From Bacteroidales bacterium UBA5287 (GTDB lineage: Bacteria; Bacteroidota; Bacteroidia; Bacteroidales; Dysgonomonadaceae): a stretch of DNA of 63,007 bases. This document shows, one piece after another, positions 16,614 through 25,094 of this stretch. The notes beneath the pieces are model-generated. The model ran no database searches, was not told the DNA's origin, and was given only the letters and a program-made list of their open reading frames with translations. Where the stretch lies: contig DHSL01000020.1 of assembly GCA_002411345.1 (NCBI GenBank), positions 1 to 63,007 of the forward strand, in the 5' to 3' direction. The position numbers and the translations under genes were made by a program. The stretch's first letter is position 1; each line of letters opens with the position of its first letter.

Positions 16614-18098
16614 ATGAAAAAACTTCTTTTAGCCGTTTCATTTGTATTCATATATAGCTTTTTGTTGCAAAGTCAATCAACTTATACACTTACGCTTGAA
16701 GAGAGCATTGAGATTGCCAAGAAAAAGAGCTACAGTATGCTGCGATTGAATGAAGACCTCAAAATTGCCGAGTTCAATTTGAAATCGGCCACAAGCAGAT
16801 TAAAAACTCACATCGATATGACCATTGGGGCACCCCAATATAACGAGACCATTGAAAGCTGGAATGATACTACCGGAATTACTTACTATTATCCGGTAAA
16901 AGATTTAGGATACTCGGGAGTAATGACTATCAACCAACCACTACCTACCGATGGTAATATCTTTATCAGTAATATGTTATCGAGCAGTGATAACTTGAAA
17001 AGTAATTTTCGTTCGTCCCGTTTGCGTTCTCGAATCGGTTTTAATCAGCCACTTCACTCATTTTATGCATACAACAGCATTAAATCGACCTTGAAAAGGG
17101 CCGAATTGGATTTTGAGCGTTCCAATAAGCAGTATAAAAGAGAAGAGTTAAATCTTATCTACCAGGTAAGTAGTTCATATTACAATTTGCTGTCGCTTCA
17201 AAAAAGTACCGAAATTGCCTCTCTCGATCTGGAGCGGCAAATGGATGCATATGAGATTTCGAAAAATAAATATGCAGCCGGGCTTATTCGTGAAGTGGAT
17301 GCATTACAAATGGAAGTGGATTTGGCTGAAGCACAAAACAACCATGATATTTCCGTTTTAAACGAAGTGTCAGCTAAAAATGCGTTTATTGAATTGTTAG
17401 GATTGAGTTTGGATGACAGCGTAATTTTAAGTAACGAGATGAATTATCAAGTTGTAATAATTGACCCGGAACAAGCTGTAGATTTAGCACTCAAAAACCG
17501 TCTGGAAGTTCGTGAACAGGAAATTCAGATTGAATTACAAAAGCTAAGCATAAAACAACAAAGAGCAAACGGACTGATAAGAGGAAGTGTGGACGCCTAT
17601 TTTGAAAGAGCGGGAATGGACCATCAGGCTAATATTAGTTTTATGCAGTCAATTAAAAACTCATATAACAACCTTACCGAAAGGAATTCAAGCTATGGAA
17701 TCGGCTTAAGTGTAACTATTCCTATTTTGGATTGGGGTGAAAACCGAGCCTTAGTGAGAGCGGCAGAATCAAGACTAAAGCAGTATAATTACCGCAAAGA
17801 AGAAGTTGAGCGAGAAATAGAAACCGAAGTTAAAAATCTTATAGCAAGTATAAACAGTAATTTAAAAAGGCTTCAAGTGTTAGAGAAAAACGTATTGGTA
17901 GCCGAGAAAAGTTTCGAAATAACCCGCCAGCGTTTCTCAGACGGAGATATTGACAGTCAAAGTTTGGCTTTAGAAAGAAATCGTTTGAACAACGCGTACA
18001 CATCTCACCTAAGAGCTTATATTAATTATCAATTATCTCTTGCCGATTTAATGAGGAAGACGTTTTATGATTTTCAAAATCAACGTGAGATAAAGTAG
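16614..18098 (+). CDS. TolC-family outer-membrane efflux protein
   Basis: The 494-aa protein has a signal peptide (MKKLLLAVSFVFIYSFLLQSQ) and the internal duplication of TolC. The two halves carry long amphipathic helices with regular heptads (for example NLIYQVSSSYYNLLSLQKS and EREIETEVKNLIASINSN) and strand segments such as SYGIGLSVTIPILDWGENR. It should form a trimeric channel spanning the outer membrane and periplasm. Position at the end of the adaptor-permease-ATPase operon makes it the dedicated exit duct. No terminator hairpin is obvious in the 85 bases before the next (convergent) gene. Confidence 0.9.
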   Translation: MKKLLLAVSFVFIYSFLLQSQSTYTLTLEESIEIAKKKSYSMLRLNEDLKIAEFNLKSATSRLKTHIDMTIGAPQYNETIESWNDTTGITYYYPVKDLGYSGVMTINQPLPTDGNIFISNMLSSSDNLKSNFRSSRLRSRIGFNQPLHSFYAYNSIKSTLKRAELDFERSNKQYKREELNLIYQVSSSYYNLLSLQKSTEIASLDLERQMDAYEISKNKYAAGLIREVDALQMEVDLAEAQNNHDISVLNEVSAKNAFIELLGLSLDDSVILSNEMNYQVVIIDPEQAVDLALKNRLEVREQEIQIELQKLSIKQQRANGLIRGSVDAYFERAGMDHQANISFMQSIKNSYNNLTERNSSYGIGLSVTIPILDWGENRALVRAAESRLKQYNYRKEEVEREIETEVKNLIASINSNLKRLQVLEKNVLVAEKSFEITRQRFSDGDIDSQSLALERNRLNNAYTSHLRAYINYQLSLADLMRKTFYDFQNQREIK

Positions 18099-18166
18099 TT
18101 ACTGACCTTGCCAGCGGGAACTGAGCTTGCAAACTGCGCTCAAACCGCTGTGTTTTATGACCACTT

Positions 18167-18875
18167 GTTGTGCGTGGTATTCCTCATTCTGTCAGTATAT
18201 TAGACGTATATTCCGTTGCAAAACTTCTTAGGAATGAGTCAATAAATTCGTCTGAACCTCCATCTTTTTGTAAGTCTGCCTTTATTTTTTTGTATTTATC
18301 TGTTTGTTTGAACTTTTGAAATTGTCTTTCTTTGAACCTCTCATACTCATCGTATTTAAAGTGTTTTTCATTTTTAAGTCTTCCTGAGTTAAATTCTAAT
18401 AAAATATAATTTTCGTACGTAGAACCATAACCCATATGCACGTAATTTACTAACTCACCATAAGGTAATACAAGTAATCCTGTTAACCAATCAACCTTAA
18501 TTTCTTTTTGTTTAGGAAAGACTTCTTTCAATACACTTTTCCACTTTACGTCGCGATTTTTTTTATCTGAATTATCCAAATATTGAACACTAATGTCTTT
18601 GACATATAGCATGCTATCCCTTATCTCAAAAGTGGCAACATATCCGCGCCAGAGTGATGATGTCATAACTTCAGGCCTAGGTCGCTTGTCTGGATATTTC
18701 TCGAAGTACGATTCTAATGGATTACTGCTTAAACTATACATCTTGCCATTGTAAATTAATTGGTCCGATTCCTGAGCTGTTGCAAAAACATTCAGCCAGA
18801 AAAATAAAGTCAGAATAATCGTAAAAACTGTTTTCATATTTGTTATGTTTTTGTTCTGCTAATATTACGCACAAC
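18167..18875. repeat. Short inverted repeat bracketing the 217-aa gene
   Basis: GTTGTGCGT (18167-18175) lies just past one end of the following gene and its inverse ACGCACAAC (18867-18875) lies just past the other end. The bracketed block is about 700 bases and contains exactly one gene. The arms do not match integron attC cores. Confidence 0.4.
18184..18837 (-). CDS. Hypothetical secreted protein, 217 aa
   Basis: I do not recognise the family. It has a signal peptide (MKTVFTIILTLFFWLNVFATAQ) and then a soluble, charged domain rich in aromatic residues, with LWRGYVATFEIRDSMLYVKDI and a helical, lysine-rich C-terminal half (ERFKERQFQKFKQTDKYKKIKAD). It is probably periplasmic. It is bracketed by short inverted repeats and lies convergent to the efflux operon, so it may be a recent single-gene acquisition. 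No enzymatic motif is visible. Confidence 0.6.
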   Translation of the reverse strand: MKTVFTIILTLFFWLNVFATAQESDQLIYNGKMYSLSSNPLESYFEKYPDKRPRPEVMTSSLWRGYVATFEIRDSMLYVKDISVQYLDNSDKKNRDVKWKSVLKEVFPKQKEIKVDWLTGLLVLPYGELVNYVHMGYGSTYENYILLEFNSGRLKNEKHFKYDEYERFKERQFQKFKQTDKYKKIKADLQKDGGSDEFIDSFLRSFATEYTSNILTE

Positions 18876-19342
18876 GTGTTATTTACGCAATAAATATATA
18901 ACTTTCGTAAATATCCGATTTATAACATTCGTATACCACTAAGTAACGTAATCGGGGTTGTTTACGAAAAGTTTTTTAATCCAAGGTCAGCAGTAGAATC
19001 TTTGCGTTTCAAAGCATCACTTTGGTCTAGATTAAGCGCAAATATAACAAATTTTAGTTAACATCTACGCTCTTGTCAGGTTTTAATTCTTTTCATAGTG
19101 GCAGGAAAAGGAAATCAGGCTGTTTATCATTCACTCCCCTATAATAGTAAATTGCTAATCTTATCGACACTCTCAAAAGGCATACCCTAAAACAGTACCT
19201 TAACCTGTCAGGTCTCCAATCAAAATATCCTAAACTCTTTGTTAATAGCCTTTTTTAACCGTGTTTTGATGTAGTCTGGAGACCTTTTAGAAAATATTTC
19301 ACCGTTTTTACCTGTGTTTTAACAGAAATTGGCATAAAAAAT
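18876..19342. other. Non-coding stretch before the tRNA-Phe terminator
   Basis: No credible gene on either strand. The only structure I see is GGTCTCC near 19210 with its inverse GGAGACC near 19280, too far apart for a simple terminator. Confidence 0.5.
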
Positions 19343-19366
19343 GGGAGCTACTTTTTTGTAGCTCCC
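19343..19366 (-). terminator. Intrinsic terminator after tRNA-Phe
   Basis: GGGAGCTAC (19343-19351) and GTAGCTCCC (19358-19366) are perfect arms around six T. On the minus strand the hairpin is followed by ATTTTTTATG, a good T tract. Confidence 0.8.
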
Positions 19367-19377
19367 TTATTTTCAGG

Positions 19378-19450
<73 letters not shown>

Positions 19451-19469
19451 TTATCCAGAATTGCGAGTG

Positions 19470-19477
19470 CAAAGATA
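19470..19477 (-). promoter_or_regulatory. -7 box of the tRNA-Phe promoter
   Basis: TATCTTTG on the minus strand matches TAnnTTTG, about 20 bases before the tRNA 5' end. Confidence 0.55.
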
Positions 19478-19558
19478 AACCGAATTTTTTCATTTACCAA
19501 ACTTTCCAAACGAAAATGTAACATTTTTTTCATTTTTATTTATTGGTTTGTTTTCTGT

Positions 19559-20587
19559 TTATCTACTTAATTGATCCCATCCTTGGGCCGTAAGTTCCAT
19601 TTCCTGACCATCACGTGTAACAAGGTAATTACCAAGTTCCGGTTTTGTTGTGTGTCCAATCAGATGAATTCCTGAAAGATTTTCGATCTCACTATGCATT
19701 GTAAGTGGAACAGTGAAAAGCAGTTCATAATCCTCTCCTCCGTTCAGCGCAGCAGTTGTAACATTCATATTAAATGTTTCTGCCATCAATGCTGTTTGAT
19801 AATCAATAGGAATTTTATCTTCAAAAATACGACAACCGACATTGCTTTGTTTACAGATATGCAGCATATCAGAAGATAATCCATCTGATATATCAATCAT
19901 AGATGTTGGTTTTATCCCGTTTTCAGACAGCATTTGAACAATATCTTTTCGAGCTTCCGGTTTAAGTTGTCTTTCCAAAATATATTCTTTTCCGGCAAAA
20001 TCCGGTTGAAAATCCCCCTTTCCGTCATAGACACTTTTTTCGCGTTCCAGTAGTTGAAGCCCCATATAAGCTGCCCCTAAATCGCCTGAAACACATATTA
20101 AATCGGTGTCGTTGGCTCCATTTCTATAAGTTATTTCTTGTTCATCTGCTACACCCACGCATGTAATGCTGATAGTCAATCCTGTCAGAGAAGAAACCGT
20201 GTCACCTCCAACAATATCCACATCATGTATTTCGCAAGCCAGTCGAATTCCAGCGTACAGATCTTCTATTGCTTCTACAGAAAAGCGTTTTGAAATACCC
20301 AGTGACACAGTAATTTGTTTAGGTTTTCCATTCATTGCGTAGATGTCTGAAAAATTGACAATAGCTGCTTTGTATCCAAGATGTTTAAGCGGAACATAAA
20401 TGAGGTCGAAGTGGATCCCTTCAAGCAAAAGATCGGTAGTTACCAATGTTTGTTTTCCGTTATTATCTATTACGGCAGCATCGTCTCCAACACCTCTTCT
20501 GCTTGATTGGTTCACCAAGTTTATATCTTTAGTAAGATGATCTATAAGTCCGAATTCTCCTAACGAAGCAATTTCTGTTCTTTTCAT
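19559..20587 (-). CDS. thiL: Thiamine-monophosphate kinase
   Basis: The enzyme phosphorylates thiamine monophosphate to the cofactor thiamine diphosphate using ATP. The 342-aa protein has the ThiL/PurM-family layout: FGLIDHL near residue 13, RRGVGDDAAVID (metal and ATP site), TTDLLLEGIHFD, the NFSDIYAMNGKP helix, a GGDTVSS block and ISDGLSSDMLHICKQS. The length is typical. It lies 36 bases downstream of the purine nucleoside phosphorylase gene on the same strand and is probably the last gene of an lpxK-PNP-thiL unit. No TPP riboswitch is seen near it. Confidence 0.93.
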   Translation of the reverse strand: MKRTEIASLGEFGLIDHLTKDINLVNQSSRRGVGDDAAVIDNNGKQTLVTTDLLLEGIHFDLIYVPLKHLGYKAAIVNFSDIYAMNGKPKQITVSLGISKRFSVEAIEDLYAGIRLACEIHDVDIVGGDTVSSLTGLTISITCVGVADEQEITYRNGANDTDLICVSGDLGAAYMGLQLLEREKSVYDGKGDFQPDFAGKEYILERQLKPEARKDIVQMLSENGIKPTSMIDISDGLSSDMLHICKQSNVGCRIFEDKIPIDYQTALMAETFNMNVTTAALNGGEDYELLFTVPLTMHSEIENLSGIHLIGHTTKPELGNYLVTRDGQEMELTAQGWDQLSR

Positions 20588-20623
20588 TTATGTCTGTTCA
20601 CTTGTTTTTTAATAATGACCGGA

Positions 20624-21436
20624 TCAAATCTTTTGAACGATTGTTCTCATGATTTCAGCCATTTTAGGTTGAGCAATTTTGGCTGCTTTTTGTACATCTT
20701 CGTGTGATACTTCCACTATTTTTCCTATAACTCCAAGATCAGTAATAATTGAAAACGCAAGAACTTTCATTTTTGCATGGTTTGCCACAATTACTTCAGG
20801 AACGGTAGACATACCAACAGCATCACCACCAATAATACGGAAAAAGTTATATTCTGCCGGAGTTTCAAATGTCGGACCTTGAACACCGACATAAACTCCA
20901 TGTTGTAGTTTTATGTTCTTTTCTTTAGCAATCTCCATTGCCATGAGTCTTAGGTTTACATCGTAAGGAACACTCATGTCCGGGAAACGTGGTCCAAGTT
21001 CATCATAGTTCTTTCCGTGTAATGGATGTTCGGGGAACATGTTTATATGGTCTTCAATAAGCATGATGTCACCTATATCAAAACTTGGATTCATACCTCC
21101 TGCAGCATTAGAAACAAAAAGGTATTCGATTCCCAGTGCCTTGAAAATACGGATAGGGAAAGTCACTTGTTGCATTGTATAACCTTCGTAGTAATGGAAA
21201 CGACCTTGCATTGCCAGTACATCTTTACCTCCCAGTTTTCCGATTATCAGTTTTCCACTATGTCCTTCGACTGTTGAAACAGGGAAGTTAGGAATATCTT
21301 CATAAGAAATTTCTCTTTTATCGTCAATCTCATTTGCCAGTTCTCCCAGTCCAGTGCCTAAAATTATGGCTGTATTTGGTATTTCGCCGATTCTACCTTT
21401 AAGATATTCGGTTGTTTGTTTTATTGCTTCTAACAT
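20624..21436 (-). CDS. Purine-nucleoside phosphorylase (trimeric type)
   Basis: The enzyme splits purine (deoxy)nucleosides with phosphate into base and ribose-1-phosphate in salvage. The 270-aa protein shows the trimeric PNP features: ILGTGLGELA near the start (phosphate loop), VEGHSGKL, MQGRFHYYEGY, VSNAAGGMNPSFDIGDIMLI, the FETPAE active-site region and GMSTVPEVIVANH. The beginning overlaps the end of lpxK by 38 bases, so the two are translated from one message. The symbol could be punA or deoD-like; the trimer class is clear from the motifs. Confidence 0.92.
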   Translation of the reverse strand: MLEAIKQTTEYLKGRIGEIPNTAIILGTGLGELANEIDDKREISYEDIPNFPVSTVEGHSGKLIIGKLGGKDVLAMQGRFHYYEGYTMQQVTFPIRIFKALGIEYLFVSNAAGGMNPSFDIGDIMLIEDHINMFPEHPLHGKNYDELGPRFPDMSVPYDVNLRLMAMEIAKEKNIKLQHGVYVGVQGPTFETPAEYNFFRIIGGDAVGMSTVPEVIVANHAKMKVLAFSIITDLGVIGKIVEVSHEDVQKAAKIAQPKMAEIMRTIVQKI

Positions 21437-22496
21437 TGTTGTAAATTTTTTTATTAAATGATTCTTTTTCTGTTTCTTTCAAAAAACGTACGCGTATTGG
21501 CAGAAAATATATTTTGGACTTCAATTCCTCATCTATAAAATTCATCGACCTCAATCTGACAGCGTCTTTTTCTGTTGTAACGATTAGTTTGTCATCATCA
21601 AGAATTTCGTTAAAACGATTTTGAATAGTCTCAATATCATCTTTTTCGAAAATATGATGATCAGGATATTCCAATTTATATAAATTGTAAGTCTTTAGTT
21701 CAAGCTTATCTACTAAAGGTTTAGCAAAAGCTATGCCAGTAATCAGTAAAACATGTTTTTTTCTGAGTTCATCCAATGGAATTGTTTTTCCATCGTGATA
21801 AAACACCATTTTCAGATCACCATATTCAAAAGCCGTAAAATAGAGAGACTGATAAGGAAATAAGTTCAGTCCATTAGAGAATATCCTGAAATCGAGTGGT
21901 TGCATATTAGAATTGCATTTAGTGACAATCACTATTGATGCTCTGTTTATGCCGTAAAGAGGTTCTCTTAATCTTCCTGCGGGAAGTAGCTTATCTTCAA
22001 ATACCGGTCGGTTGCTATCAATCAACAAAATTCTCAATGAAGGTTTCACATATCTATGTTGAAATCCGTCGTCCAGTAATATTATATCAGGACGATCTTC
22101 CCTTTGCATTATTTTGTCAATAGCATTTCTTCTATTTTTGTCGACCACCACAAGTGTATTAGGGAATTTCTGTTTTATTTGTAGAGGTTCGTCGCCAGCA
22201 TCTTCTACATTAGATGTTGTTTCAACAACAAAAAAACCTTTACTTTTTCTTTTATATCCCCTGCTTAATACCGCAATTTTATATTTTGCAGATAAAATCT
22301 TTACCAGATATTCTATATGAGGTGTTTTGCCGGTACCTCCAACCGTAATATTCCCAACGCAGATAATCGGAATGTTATAGCTGCGTTCTTTAAGAATATT
22401 CCAATCGAATAATTTATTACGAAAGTTAACCCCGATTCCATATAACCATGATAATGGCAATAGCGACCGGTTTATTTCCGTTGGAGGCATTGGCAT
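21399..22496 (-). CDS. lpxK: Tetraacyldisaccharide 4'-kinase
   Basis: LpxK phosphorylates the 4' position of the lipid A disaccharide at the inner membrane. The 365-aa protein begins with the hydrophobic PLSWLYGIGVNFRNKLFDW membrane-contact helix and has the Walker A-like GNITVGGTGKTPHIEYL, the SRGYKRKSKGF block, GDEPLQI, DDGFQHRY and PAGRLREP. These are all diagnostic. The C-terminus extends 38 bases into the purine nucleoside phosphorylase gene. The pair presumably follows sppA in one transcription unit, because the sppA stop is 24 bases before its start. Confidence 0.94.
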   Translation of the reverse strand: MPMPPTEINRSLLPLSWLYGIGVNFRNKLFDWNILKERSYNIPIICVGNITVGGTGKTPHIEYLVKILSAKYKIAVLSRGYKRKSKGFFVVETTSNVEDAGDEPLQIKQKFPNTLVVVDKNRRNAIDKIMQREDRPDIILLDDGFQHRYVKPSLRILLIDSNRPVFEDKLLPAGRLREPLYGINRASIVIVTKCNSNMQPLDFRIFSNGLNLFPYQSLYFTAFEYGDLKMVFYHDGKTIPLDELRKKHVLLITGIAFAKPLVDKLELKTYNLYKLEYPDHHIFEKDDIETIQNRFNEILDDDKLIVTTEKDAVRLRSMNFIDEELKSKIYFLPIRVRFLKETEKESFNKKIYNNVRSNKTNNRIS

Positions 22497-22520
22497 TTTT
22501 ACTAAAGAAATATTTTTTAA

Positions 22521-24296
22521 TTAGTTAATATTAGGGTCAAACGGTATGCGTGCTTGCATGTAGTCCTGTTCCTTCAGATTTTTCACAAGCATGAACATTT
22601 CATAACTTTCACCCAAAGTTTCTTTCAATGTTTTTGCGACCAGTTCTTCTTTATTTTTTGAGAAGAACTCTTCCCAGAAAGGTTTTAGTTTTGGATATTC
22701 AAAAACCACGTAGCTTTTTCCCAAGTTTGCCAGTTCTGCAGCCATATCTATAGCTGTTTGAATTCCTCCCAGTTCATCGACAAGACCAATTTGTTTTGCC
22801 TGATTTCCGGTCCATACTCTTCCTTCTGCATATTTAGCAAGAGAATCTTTAGGCATTCCTCTTCCTTCGGCACATCTTGTCAAGAACAAGTCGTAGCCAT
22901 TATTAATATATTTTTGGAACATTGCGCTTTCGCCTTCATTTAGAGGTCGGAATATGTTTCCAAAATCTGAGTATTCATGAGTTTTCACTTCATCAGTATG
23001 GATACCTATTTTATTTGATGTTCCCTGCATGTCAGGTATCATTCCGAAAATCCCAATAGACCCCGTTAGAGTAGTTGGTTGAGCAACAATTTTGTCTGCA
23101 ATGCATGAAATGTAGTATCCACCTGATGCAGCCATATCACCCATTGATACTACAACAGGTTTTTCTTGTTTCAAATCTCCAATTGCTTTCCATATTTGTT
23201 CAGATGCGTAAGCGCTTCCTCCACCAGAATTGACACGAAAAACGACAGCCTTAATATCTTTATCCTTTCTAAGTTTCTCAATCTGGTCAACCAAATATTT
23301 ATCTTGAATATTTTGAGAACCATTACCCGATGTGATATTTCCCTGAGCATATAATATACCTATAGTATTTTCAGTCTTTTTTATTTTTTTGCTGTTCACA
23401 CTTTTCATATCCTGTATAGTTGCAGTATTGATTTTTGCATCTTTCTCCAATTCCAGCATATCACGCAAGTATGCTTTCATTTCCGTTTCATAAAGTGTTG
23501 TATCCACAAGTTTTGCTGCAACTAAAGTATCAGTCTTGTTAAAAGCCACCATTTTGTTTACTAATGAATCCACTTTTGCAGGAGCGATGTTGCGTGATGT
23601 AGCAATATCATTTCTCATAAAGCTCCATATATCATTTAAATATGCTGTGATCTGTTGTCGGTTAGCCTCACTCATTTCATTTTGTATGAATGGTTCAACT
23701 GCCGATTTAAAAGTACCTACTTTAAACACCTGAACTTTGATACCCAACTTATCTAAAGCATCTTTGTAAAACATTGGAACAGAGGCTAAACCATGAAGTT
23801 CCAACATCCCTTGCGGGTTAACTACAACTTTATCTGCAATAGAAGCCAGATAATATCCGCCTTGAGTATAAGAATCGGAATAAGCAATAATAAATTTTCC
23901 TGATTCTTTGAATTTTTCCAATTCCTGGCGTATTTCAGCTAATGTAGCCGGTGAGGCAGAGAACATTCCCGGTTCGAGATAAATACCTTTGATTTTATCA
24001 TTGTTTTTAGCTTTTCTGATTGCCCCAACAATATCATTCAATCCAAACACTACTGAATTCTGGTCTCCCAGCAAAGACGAGAGTTCATCGTCTACAACCC
24101 TTTCCTGTATTGTACCTGTAAGTTTCATATACAACACAGAATTATCTTTCAGTTCGTATGAGCCTTTGGTATCCAGAGAAGTAAAAATGGAACCAGCCGA
24201 GGCGGCAAAAACGATCATCATTATCAGTCCAAGCAAAATATAGGCAATTATAAAGCCTAAAGCCGAGGCGAACATAATTTTAGGAAAATCTTTCAT
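22521..24296 (-). CDS. sppA: Signal peptide peptidase SppA, 67K type
   Basis: A membrane-bound serine protease that degrades cleaved signal peptides in the cytoplasmic membrane. The 591-aa protein has one N-terminal membrane segment (FIIAYILLGLIMMIVFAASAG) and two S49 peptidase domains. The N-terminal one carries the catalytic lysine region YYLASIADKVVVNPQG, and the C-terminal one the nucleophile region MGDMAASGGYYIS. I place the start at ATG 24296; a reading from TTG at 24335 would run across the promoter -7 box. It leads a probable sppA-lpxK-PNP-thiL unit. Confidence 0.93.
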   Translation of the reverse strand: MKDFPKIMFASALGFIIAYILLGLIMMIVFAASAGSIFTSLDTKGSYELKDNSVLYMKLTGTIQERVVDDELSSLLGDQNSVVFGLNDIVGAIRKAKNNDKIKGIYLEPGMFSASPATLAEIRQELEKFKESGKFIIAYSDSYTQGGYYLASIADKVVVNPQGMLELHGLASVPMFYKDALDKLGIKVQVFKVGTFKSAVEPFIQNEMSEANRQQITAYLNDIWSFMRNDIATSRNIAPAKVDSLVNKMVAFNKTDTLVAAKLVDTTLYETEMKAYLRDMLELEKDAKINTATIQDMKSVNSKKIKKTENTIGILYAQGNITSGNGSQNIQDKYLVDQIEKLRKDKDIKAVVFRVNSGGGSAYASEQIWKAIGDLKQEKPVVVSMGDMAASGGYYISCIADKIVAQPTTLTGSIGIFGMIPDMQGTSNKIGIHTDEVKTHEYSDFGNIFRPLNEGESAMFQKYINNGYDLFLTRCAEGRGMPKDSLAKYAEGRVWTGNQAKQIGLVDELGGIQTAIDMAAELANLGKSYVVFEYPKLKPFWEEFFSKNKEELVAKTLKETLGESYEMFMLVKNLKEQDYMQARIPFDPNIN

Positions 24297-24332
24297 TGAA
24301 TGTCGTATTAAATTGTGAATCGAATATTTGAA

Positions 24333-24340
24333 CAAATGTA
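24333..24340 (-). promoter_or_regulatory. -7 box for sppA
   Basis: TACATTTG on the minus strand matches TAnnTTTG and lies 36 bases before the ATG at 24296, which supports that start. Confidence 0.5.
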
Positions 24341-24429
24341 GAAAAAAAAGATAACATTCCCTCGGTTTTCACTTTTTCTTTTCCAATACATGTTAAAAAC
24401 ATATTGTTACTAATTTTCAATGCATTATT

Positions 24430-24459
24430 TTTGTTGTTGTTTAAAAAAAGATAATTTTG
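24430..24459 (+). promoter_or_regulatory. Promoter of the ECF sigma factor gene
   Basis: TTTG at 24430-24433 (-33) and TAATTTTG at 24452-24459 (-7) are separated by 18 bases, close to the Bacteroidota consensus spacing. The start codon is 71 bases further on. Confidence 0.55.
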
Positions 24460-24530
24460 CAAGAATGAATGATGAACGGTGCAACGTTTTTCACTTTTTT
24501 TCATCTACTAAATACGTGAAGGTTTGAATA

Positions 24531-25073
24531 ATGGAAATCTCGCAATTAATTGCTGCATGTAAGAAACAAAATAGAAATGCTCAGAAAGAATTGTATGAGC
24601 AGTTCGCACCCAAGATGATGGGTGTTTGTTTGCGGTACAGTAATAGCAGAGAAAATGCAGAAGATTTATTGCACGATGGTTTTATTCAAGTGTTCACACA
24701 TATTAGCTCTTACCAGGGCAAGGGGTCTTTTGAAGGTTGGTTAAGAAGAATATTTGTGAATTTAGCTTTACAGAACTTTAGAGAAGAGAAGAAGAGTAAG
24801 CTGATTAACAGTGATGTAAGCGATCTCAATATAGAAATTGTGGATCATGTTAACGAAAGTATTGAAGATATTATGGGTATTTCCAATTCTGATATACTAA
24901 AGATGATAAATGAATTACCGCAAGGTTACAAGATTGTTTTTAATTTATATGTTTTTGAAGATATGTCGCACAGAGAAATAGGTCAAATGCTGGGTATCAC
25001 TGAAGCGTCATCACGATCACAATATTCAAGAGCAAAATCTTTTCTGAAAAAGAAGATACAAACAATCCTTTAA
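24531..25073 (+). CDS. RNA polymerase ECF sigma factor
   Basis: The 180-aa protein has sigma region 2 (YSNSRENAEDLLHDGFIQVFTHI, then GSFEGWLRRIFVNLALQNFREE) and region 4 (LPQGYKIVFNLYVFEDMSHREIGQMLGITEASSRSQYSRAKSFLKKKI). Its size and the lack of region 1 and 3 are typical of group 4 sigma factors. It directs polymerase to a private regulon. The next gene starts 21 bases downstream and encodes a protein with an N-terminal cytoplasmic segment, which could be its regulator. No FecR/TonB-receptor pair is adjacent, so this is not a SusCD-type sigma unit. Confidence 0.92.
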   Translation: MEISQLIAACKKQNRNAQKELYEQFAPKMMGVCLRYSNSRENAEDLLHDGFIQVFTHISSYQGKGSFEGWLRRIFVNLALQNFREEKKSKLINSDVSDLNIEIVDHVNESIEDIMGISNSDILKMINELPQGYKIVFNLYVFEDMSHREIGQMLGITEASSRSQYSRAKSFLKKKIQTIL

Positions 25074-25094
25074 AAGAATTAGTTAGTGAGAAAA

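Noticed and set aside
18115..18180. Integron attC site next to the 217-aa gene
   Set aside because: The region reads somewhat like attC text (GCTCAAACCGCTG), but the GTTRRRY and RYYYAAC cores are absent on both strands.
19451..20623. TPP riboswitch upstream of thiL
   Set aside because: I see no conserved TPP riboswitch elements before thiL, and it is preceded closely by another gene in the same unit.
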